Source: Ferruginibacter sp. (GTDB lineage: Bacteria; Bacteroidota; Bacteroidia; Chitinophagales; Chitinophagaceae). Taken from it: 13,264 nt of DNA. A program made the position numbers and the translations under genes. Below the pieces are notes generated by a model. That model saw nothing but the letters and a program-made list of their open reading frames with translations. It was not told the origin of the DNA and made no database searches. The stretch is from positions 1-13,264 of the forward strand of contig JAURKN010000074.1 in NCBI GenBank assembly GCA_030831725.1, written 5' to 3'. Shown here one piece after another: positions 12,796 to 13,264 of the stretch; position 1 is the stretch's first letter, and each line of letters begins with the position of its first letter.

Positions 12796-13182
12796 TTATT
12801 TGTTTTCCTTCGTCGTGTTTCCAATTCCCTTTTCGAAAAGGTATCCGGTTTGTATTCCTTGCGCTCCATTTGATGTTGATACAAGTCTATAGCCCTGTTT
12901 TCTGATTTGGTTCATAACGCTTGCAATCGTTTTTACATTTTCAAGTTCATTAGCGGATTTACAAATTTTTAATTCGGTCGAAAAAGAAACGTCTGTTCCA
13001 TCCGAAATCGAAAGGGTTGGATTTCCGAATCCACCCAATGGAATGGCCGATACGGATTCGAAAACACGCAAGTAGAGTAATTCGCCCGAAAACTCCGGAA
13101 TGGTTAATTTATTTTGACTCCATCCATGTTTCAAAAAGGATATGGTGAAGAAAAACAAAAGAAAGCCCAATTTCTTATTCAT
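12796..13182 (-). CDS. Small exported protein, unknown function
   Basis: I do not recognise this 128-residue protein. From ATG 13182 it begins with a clear signal peptide (MNKK, then a hydrophobic stretch to about residue 18, probable cleavage after WSQ, residue 23). The frame stays open to a TTG at 13221, which would put an unlikely extra 13 residues before the signal peptide. The mature part has alternating hydrophobic and polar residues (FSGELLYLRVFESVSAI) and a region ELENVKTIASVMNQIRKQGYRLVSTSN. That region resembles the short amphipathic helix plus 'GYRLVS' strand seen in small Bacteroidota exported or DUF4177-like proteins (weak). It heads a same-strand row with the OmpA-domain gene 70 bp downstream. 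A one-mismatch -7 element (CAACTTTG) lies 2 bp before the ATG. Confidence 0.65.
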   Translation of the reverse strand: MNKKLGFLLFFFTISFLKHGWSQNKLTIPEFSGELLYLRVFESVSAIPLGGFGNPTLSISDGTDVSFSTELKICKSANELENVKTIASVMNQIRKQGYRLVSTSNGAQGIQTGYLFEKGIGNTTKENK

Positions 13183-13264
13183 AACAAAGTTGTTGTAAAA
13201 CGAAAAACAATTTAAAACCAACGTTTCTTTCGAAAATAATATAGCATCAATCCGAAGGTTAAAA

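Overview
The window is a chromosomal segment of a member of the Bacteroidota, and it very probably contains the chromosomal replication origin. The phylum assignment rests on several things: -7 promoter elements of the TAnnTTTG type with TTTG at about -33, few recognisable Shine-Dalgarno sequences, low G+C, Bacteroidota-type versions of YbeY, the N-anchored PpiD-like foldase, DUF2480, DUF3089, a short SSB and type II mannose-6-phosphate isomerase cupins. I cannot name a family or genus.

Region by region: (1) 2-1456, plus strand: the C-terminal STAS end of a SulP anion transporter, a beta-carbonic anhydrase 13 bp behind it (a likely bicarbonate uptake and interconversion pair), then a DUF985 cupin. 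(2) 1453-2390: a small zinc-ribbon protein on the minus strand, divergent from a short SSB that ends in a good terminator. (3) 2395-5305, minus strand: ybeY, then a 102-bp gap holding two parS (ParB/Spo0J) centromere sites and the mnmG promoter, then mnmG and a phosphomannose-isomerase-type cupin. (4) 5365-8526, an A+T-richer block: feoA-nadD on plus, a full-length ChrA chromate transporter on minus whose end overlaps nadD in a shared palindrome, and a divergent secreted DUF3089 alpha/beta hydrolase. (5) 8527-9096: about 570 bp without a gene. It carries an origin-like layout: an AT-rich unwinding segment, four DnaA-trio triplets, a GC-rich spacer and two head-to-tail DnaA boxes, followed by further DnaA-like boxes and direct repeats. 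(6) 9097-11804, plus strand: a PpiD/SurA-like periplasmic prolyl isomerase with a textbook Bacteroidota promoter, a strong terminator, and a DUF2480 protein. (7) 11859-13182, minus strand: a small exported protein of unknown function, a minimal OmpA-domain protein and a DUF1801 protein.

The parS pair lies about 3.75 kb from the origin-like element. The largest housekeeping genes flanking the origin (mnmG/ybeY on minus to the left, the PpiD-like gene on plus to the right) are read away from it, as expected for leading-strand genes. The dnaA, parA and parB genes are not in the window. The origin/centromere arrangement is the most interesting content. No CRISPR array, insertion sequence, tRNA or rRNA was seen.
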